A DNA stretch of 64,000 nucleotides, from contig NZ_JAQFVG010000242.1 in assembly GCF_029439455.1 (NCBI RefSeq), positions 1-64,000 on the forward strand, written 5' to 3'. Shown here piece by piece: positions 61,100-64,000 of the stretch; position 1 is the stretch's first letter, and the number at the start of each line of letters is the position of its first letter. The notes below the pieces were generated by a model, which saw only the letters and a list, made by a program, of their open reading frames with translations, was not told the origin of the DNA and searched no databases. Made by a program: the position numbers and the translations under genes. This DNA is from Caballeronia sp. BR00000012568055. GTDB taxonomy: Bacteria; Pseudomonadota; Gammaproteobacteria; Burkholderiales; Burkholderiaceae.

Positions 61100-61129
61100 G
61101 CGCGAACTTTACGCGCATAAAGTTCGCGC
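61100..61129. repeat. 12-bp hairpin between XRE-cupin and csbD, sharing a 16-mer with the kbl 3' end
   Basis: GCGCGAACTTTA (61100-61111) and TAAAGTTCGCGC (61118-61129) are perfect arms around CGCGCA. It sits 5 bp after one stop codon and 11 bp before the convergent one. There is no T-run, so it is not a classical terminator. Its core is almost the palindrome found at 59131. Confidence 0.7.
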
Positions 61130-61140
61130 CAGGCGCATGC

Positions 61141-61323
61141 CTACTTCTTGAACGCGTCCTTGACCGCACCGCGTGCATCGCCCACGCCTTTCTGGATCTT
61201 TCCTGCCGCCTGCTGCAAATCGCCCTTGGCTTCCTGCGACTTGTTATCGGTTGCCTTGCCGACCACTTCGTTGATCTTGCCCTTCACTTGTTTGCCGATG
61301 CCTTCGATCTGATCCTTGTTCAT
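61141..61323 (-). CDS. CsbD-family stress protein
   Basis: This 60-aa, charged, low-complexity protein begins MNKDQIEGIGKQVKGKINEVVG and has the repeated G-K-x-x-x-x-x-G-D pattern (AKGDLQQAAGKIQKGVGDA) of the CsbD family, known from general-stress regulons. ATG 61323 is favoured over GTG 61326. Very hydrophilic and predicted to be flexible helices. It converges with the XRE-cupin gene and is divergent from the SOS-box gene at 61548. Confidence 0.9.
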   Translation of the reverse strand: MNKDQIEGIGKQVKGKINEVVGKATDNKSQEAKGDLQQAAGKIQKGVGDARGAVKDAFKK

Positions 61324-61501
61324 CACGCCTCTCCCTTGTCTGAAAGTACTTGCGCATGAGCCGACCCGATGCCGTCACACGTCTCCATCAAGATGCCTTG
61401 CGTGACCGACCGCGCATAGCGGCGCACGTCTGATTCGCGCGTAGGCGGAATCGCACATACACCCGAGCCGACTAGCGAGACGCTATTTTCATTGCATCGA
61501 A

Positions 61502-61521
61502 TACTGTATGTTTGTACAGTA
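61502..61521. promoter_or_regulatory. LexA (SOS) box
   Basis: TACTGTATGTTTGTACAGTA has the CTGT-N8-ACAG core with full TA flanks and matches the E. coli consensus TACTGTATATATATACAGTA at 17 of 20 positions, with only the inner spacer differing. It lies 26 bp before the ATG at 61548. A -35-like TTGCAT (61493-61498) and a -10-like TACAGT (61515-61520) overlap it, so LexA binding would block transcription. Confidence 0.85.
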
Positions 61522-61547
61522 GTAAGACCAGTTGCAAGGGGTGAGAC

Positions 61548-61904
61548 ATGGAGTCGAATGGCGAACATCTGAGCAAGAAGCAATTTGCTCGTGCAGTGCG
61601 AGACCTCGAGCGGATCACGCGCGAGATTGCAGGGCGATATATCGAATTGGGCGTGCCGCTGACGTGGCGTTTGTTGCACGCGATCGAAGCGGAGGCCGTC
61701 GCGGATCTCGGCTTCGCAGGACGACACGAGGCCACTTTGCGCGAGTTGTTCGCGCGTCCGGACGACTTTCATTTCCCCGAAACCGACGATGTCGTCGATG
61801 TCGCGACGTCGGACGCATTGCCCGCCGTTTTCGCTTTCGCCGTCGATGCCTATGAACAGGCCGCGCGGCATGGCCGACCGCAGCTCGCCATCGCGCATGG
61901 TTGA
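61548..61904 (+). CDS. Unknown 118-aa protein behind a LexA box
   Basis: This 118-aa acidic cytosolic protein is predicted to be mainly helical (FARAVRDLERITREIAGRYIELG near the start) with an Asp-rich middle (RPDDFHFPETDDVVDV). I recognise no family, no signal peptide and no membrane segment; there are no cysteines. A GGGGTGAG site precedes the start. The gene converges with the DUF2252 gene. Its promoter is overlaid by a strong SOS box, which predicts DNA-damage induction. Confidence 0.75.
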   Translation: MESNGEHLSKKQFARAVRDLERITREIAGRYIELGVPLTWRLLHAIEAEAVADLGFAGRHEATLRELFARPDDFHFPETDDVVDVATSDALPAVFAFAVDAYEQAARHGRPQLAIAHG

Positions 61905-61917
61905 ACTTGATGCCCGA

Positions 61918-63354
61918 TTAGAGCGCGAAGTCTGCGGCCATGTCGGCGTCGCTGCGGGCTTCGAGTCGTCCGTCCCGGCACGCGGCGCGAAACAGCGCGT
62001 AGTCTTTTTCGACTTGTTCGGCGTAGGCGCGGCCGTATCGCACCAGTGTTTCGGACATGCGGTCGCCGCTGCCGATATAGCCGGAAATCTCCGGCGCGCA
62101 GCCTCCAGCCTTGGCGTGCGCCCGAGCCAGCGCCCACCCGCATAGCCTGGCGTACTCGCGGAACGCATCGTCGCCGAATGTTTCGAGTTCGGCGGAAATT
62201 TTCATGTCGCGTAGTTGGCGAATATAAAGATGGCGGCCGACTGGGCCGGTTGCCCAGCCGAGAAACGGGTCTGTTGCGGCCTGCAACAGACGCTGGCCGT
62301 GCACGACGCGCTGTCCGTTGTGAGCGTCGATGACGCTACTTTTCCCGGCGCGCGCGTATCGCAAAACCACGGAGGTCGATGCCTCTTTGAGTTGCAGAAA
62401 GAGCGGTTTGCGGTGCGAGTCAGTTAGCAACATGACGAGACAACGCGTGCCGACGCTGCCCACGCCAACCACCTTGAACGCGAGGTCCTGAAACGTAAAT
62501 TGCGATAGCAAAGCGGCCCGCTCGGGCGTCAGCGTCTCGACATAGCTACGCATCAGATTGGCGAATATCACGTCGCGATCGTCTGGCAACGTCATCCATT
62601 CATCGGCTTTGTCGATCAACGTGCTGTCACCGCGAATATGGAAGACGGCGGGAGGCGAATCGCGGATGCGCCATGTGTCAGCAGACTGATCGACGAGTTT
62701 CGGCAGCATCGAATCATGCGTACGTCGCGATGCGCGCTCGAATCCGCGTTTGAGGCGACGCCGCGCGTCGTCGCTCTGTACCACGCCGGTCATCCGCTCG
62801 AAGGTGATGCGCTCGTACCAAAGATCGAGCACGCCCATTTCGGCGTACTCGCGCATGTGCGTCTGGTAGCTCTGCGCGGTCAGAAAGGCAAACTCGTCGG
62901 CGGCGAGATCGCCATGACCGAGTTGCTGGCCGGCAATCGTGAAACTCGCAACGAGGCGCTTGAGATCCCACTCCCACGGACCGTACGCGGTTTCATCGAA
63001 ATCATTGAGATCGAAGATGAGCGCGCGCTCGGGCGTTGCGAAGCCGCCGAAATTCGACAGATGACAGTCACCGCAAATCTGAAGCCACAGGCCACTGTTC
63101 GGTGTCGTCGCGAGGTCGTGTGCTTGTATCAGCGCGCTGCCTCGGTAGAACGTGAAAGGCGAAACGAGCATGCGGCCGTAACGAAGCCGGATCAACGCCG
63201 GCACGCGGCCTTCGCTGCTCGACTGCAACAGCGCGGTGGGATCACGATCAACGTCACCAATCGTTTCGTGCGAACCGCGCGGTGTGCGTTCGCGCGCGGC
63301 TCGTCCGTTGGCGCGACGCGCTTGCCAGGACGGCAAAGTGTGCAGTTGGGCCAT
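61918..63354 (-). CDS. DUF2252-family protein
   Basis: This 478-aa protein has the DUF2252 pattern with kinase-like fragments: QICGDCHLSNFGGF and IFDLNDFDETAYGPWEWDLKRL (near the kinase catalytic-loop HGD and DFD), plus LFLQLKEASTSVV. These suggest a distant aminoglycoside-phosphotransferase-like fold. ATG 63354 follows AAGGAGCG; an in-frame upstream ATG at 63534 would add 60 unlike residues. Function unknown; it converges with the SOS-box gene, 13 bp apart, and is divergent from the recombinase. Confidence 0.88.
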   Translation of the reverse strand: MAQLHTLPSWQARRANGRAARERTPRGSHETIGDVDRDPTALLQSSSEGRVPALIRLRYGRMLVSPFTFYRGSALIQAHDLATTPNSGLWLQICGDCHLSNFGGFATPERALIFDLNDFDETAYGPWEWDLKRLVASFTIAGQQLGHGDLAADEFAFLTAQSYQTHMREYAEMGVLDLWYERITFERMTGVVQSDDARRRLKRGFERASRRTHDSMLPKLVDQSADTWRIRDSPPAVFHIRGDSTLIDKADEWMTLPDDRDVIFANLMRSYVETLTPERAALLSQFTFQDLAFKVVGVGSVGTRCLVMLLTDSHRKPLFLQLKEASTSVVLRYARAGKSSVIDAHNGQRVVHGQRLLQAATDPFLGWATGPVGRHLYIRQLRDMKISAELETFGDDAFREYARLCGWALARAHAKAGGCAPEISGYIGSGDRMSETLVRYGRAYAEQVEKDYALFRAACRDGRLEARSDADMAADFAL

Positions 63355-63557
63355 CGTTCGCTCCTTGCCATCGTTCTGGATTTTGTTGTGGATCGGAAAG
63401 ACGCCATGAGAAGACAGTAGGCGACGATCGGCGCAAGCAGCAAGACAGTGAATCGACACTCCATGACACTTGAGCGTCGCTGTGCTCTTGACGTAGCGCG
63501 TCTGAAGTCCGACTCTCTTGGACAGCAATGTCAATCTGTCAGGCCTTATCGAACACT

Positions 63558-64000
63558 ATGCCGAACACTTCCGATCTCTTCGATCAACAACGCGCCGACT
63601 GGCAAGCCGATCCGCAAGCCGCCTTCGATGCGTGGCTCGCGCAACAGCAGTTCAGGGCATCGTCGGCGGATGTGTATCGCGCGCAATGGGGCAATTTCCT
63701 CGAGTGGTTGCGCGCAAAGCGTACGACGCTGCAAACCGTGCAGCGGCCGGTCATCGAACAATTCGTCTCGCAACTCGATATTCGCCGCCCGCAACGCATG
63801 CGCTATCTGCGATTGATCGAGCGCGTGCTCGACCATGTGCGGGAGATTGAAACCGCGCCGACGAATCCGGCGCGTTTCATCGCCCAGGACGGCGATTCGG
63901 CGTGGCGCCACGCGCGTGATAACGAGCCGACCGGCTTCCTGACGCACGATGAGCGCGCGCTGCTGGTCGGGCATCTGTATGCGCCGATCGGCACTTTGCC
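63558..64000 (+). CDS. Tyrosine recombinase/integrase, N-terminal part (cut by window end)
   Basis: The reading frame is open from ATG 63558 to the end of the window (147 codons). The visible part is the SAM-like core-binding domain: FDAWLAQQQFRASSADVYRAQWGNFLEWLRA, then RRPQRMRYLRLIERVLDHV and a linker; the catalytic Arg-His-Arg-Tyr half lies beyond 64000. It may be a phage/island integrase or a XerCD-like protein. Base composition is like the neighbours, so no sign of recent transfer is visible within the window. Confidence 0.7.
   Translation, partial: MPNTSDLFDQQRADWQADPQAAFDAWLAQQQFRASSADVYRAQWGNFLEWLRAKRTTLQTVQRPVIEQFVSQLDIRRPQRMRYLRLIERVLDHVREIETAPTNPARFIAQDGDSAWRHARDNEPTGFLTHDERALLVGHLYAPIGTL

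Noticed and set aside
1-64000. CRISPR arrays, tRNA/rRNA genes, insertion sequences
   Set aside because: Looked for repeated spacer-like units, tRNA-like clover-leaf ends, and transposase motifs or terminal inverted repeats by eye; none was found.

Overview
The window looks like chromosome or large-replicon DNA of a Burkholderiaceae bacterium, most like Caballeronia/Paraburkholderia. The reasons are high GC with strong third-position bias, very dense gene packing, many LysR/IclR/MarR/XRE-controlled small transcription units, a D-3-hydroxybutyrate dehydrogenase typical of PHB users, an OprB-type porin and MHS-family transporters. The genus is inferred from style and has not been checked by alignment. 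No rRNA, tRNA, CRISPR array or insertion sequence was recognised.

Layout: 1-7.9 kb is a compact Fur-box-headed iron operon (porin, periplasmic beta-propeller, Tat-exported DyP peroxidase, FbpA-type binding protein, permease, ATPase), followed by a DUF347 membrane protein. 8.7-13.1 kb holds a histidine phosphatase and an SbcD/SbcC-like nuclease-ATPase pair. 13.2-19.2 kb has a hybrid histidine kinase, a strong terminator or small-RNA candidate, hbdH, an AI-2E family membrane protein and three small proteins, one of them a 59-aa DUF1289 protein. 19.3-24.6 kb contains a GST, a three-domain PNPOx-FNR-ferredoxin protein, a LysR regulator and zwf. 24.6-29 kb has FUSC, a very short CPBP-like protein coupled to a LysE exporter, LysR, and a divergent NAD(P)-binding protein. 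29-31.9 kb carries a PhoD-type phosphatase gene broken by one missing base, a universal stress protein, an orphan plus-strand terminator and a Spy-like periplasmic protein.

32-36.9 kb has a class II aldolase-like gene, an IclR/PcaR-like regulator divergent from an MHS transporter with a PcaR-like palindrome between them, and an AhpD-fold protein translationally coupled to an XRE-MmyB regulator. 36.9-40.7 kb is a 1268-aa CheB-CheR-PAS-GAF-GAF-PAS sensor with no kinase. 41-48.2 kb includes a cupin, a MocR regulator divergent from a DJ-1/PfpI protein, a nitrate-sensing ANTAR antiterminator, and an operon pairing a DAACS symporter with an ABC-type binding protein but no ABC permease. 48.2-52 kb has a Gfo/Idh/MocA oxidoreductase and a QseBC/PmrAB-like two-component system with a textbook PmrA-type direct repeat in front of it, plus a divergent small membrane protein.

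52.2-61.1 kb contains MarR-GNAT, an MHS transporter, an M20 amidohydrolase and its divergent LysR, a small outer-membrane barrel, a YceI lipoprotein, and the kbl-tdh threonine degradation pair with a divergent XRE-cupin regulator. 61.1-64 kb has a CsbD protein, an unknown 118-aa gene directly behind a near-consensus LexA (SOS) box, a DUF2252 protein and the start of a tyrosine recombinase cut off by the window edge.

The strongest leads are the SOS-box gene, the Fur-headed porin/propeller/DyP/Fbp module, the symporter plus binding-protein operon, the kinase-less CheB-CheR sensor, the coupled catalytically altered CPBP protein, the PmrA-box intergenic region and the one-base split of phoD.
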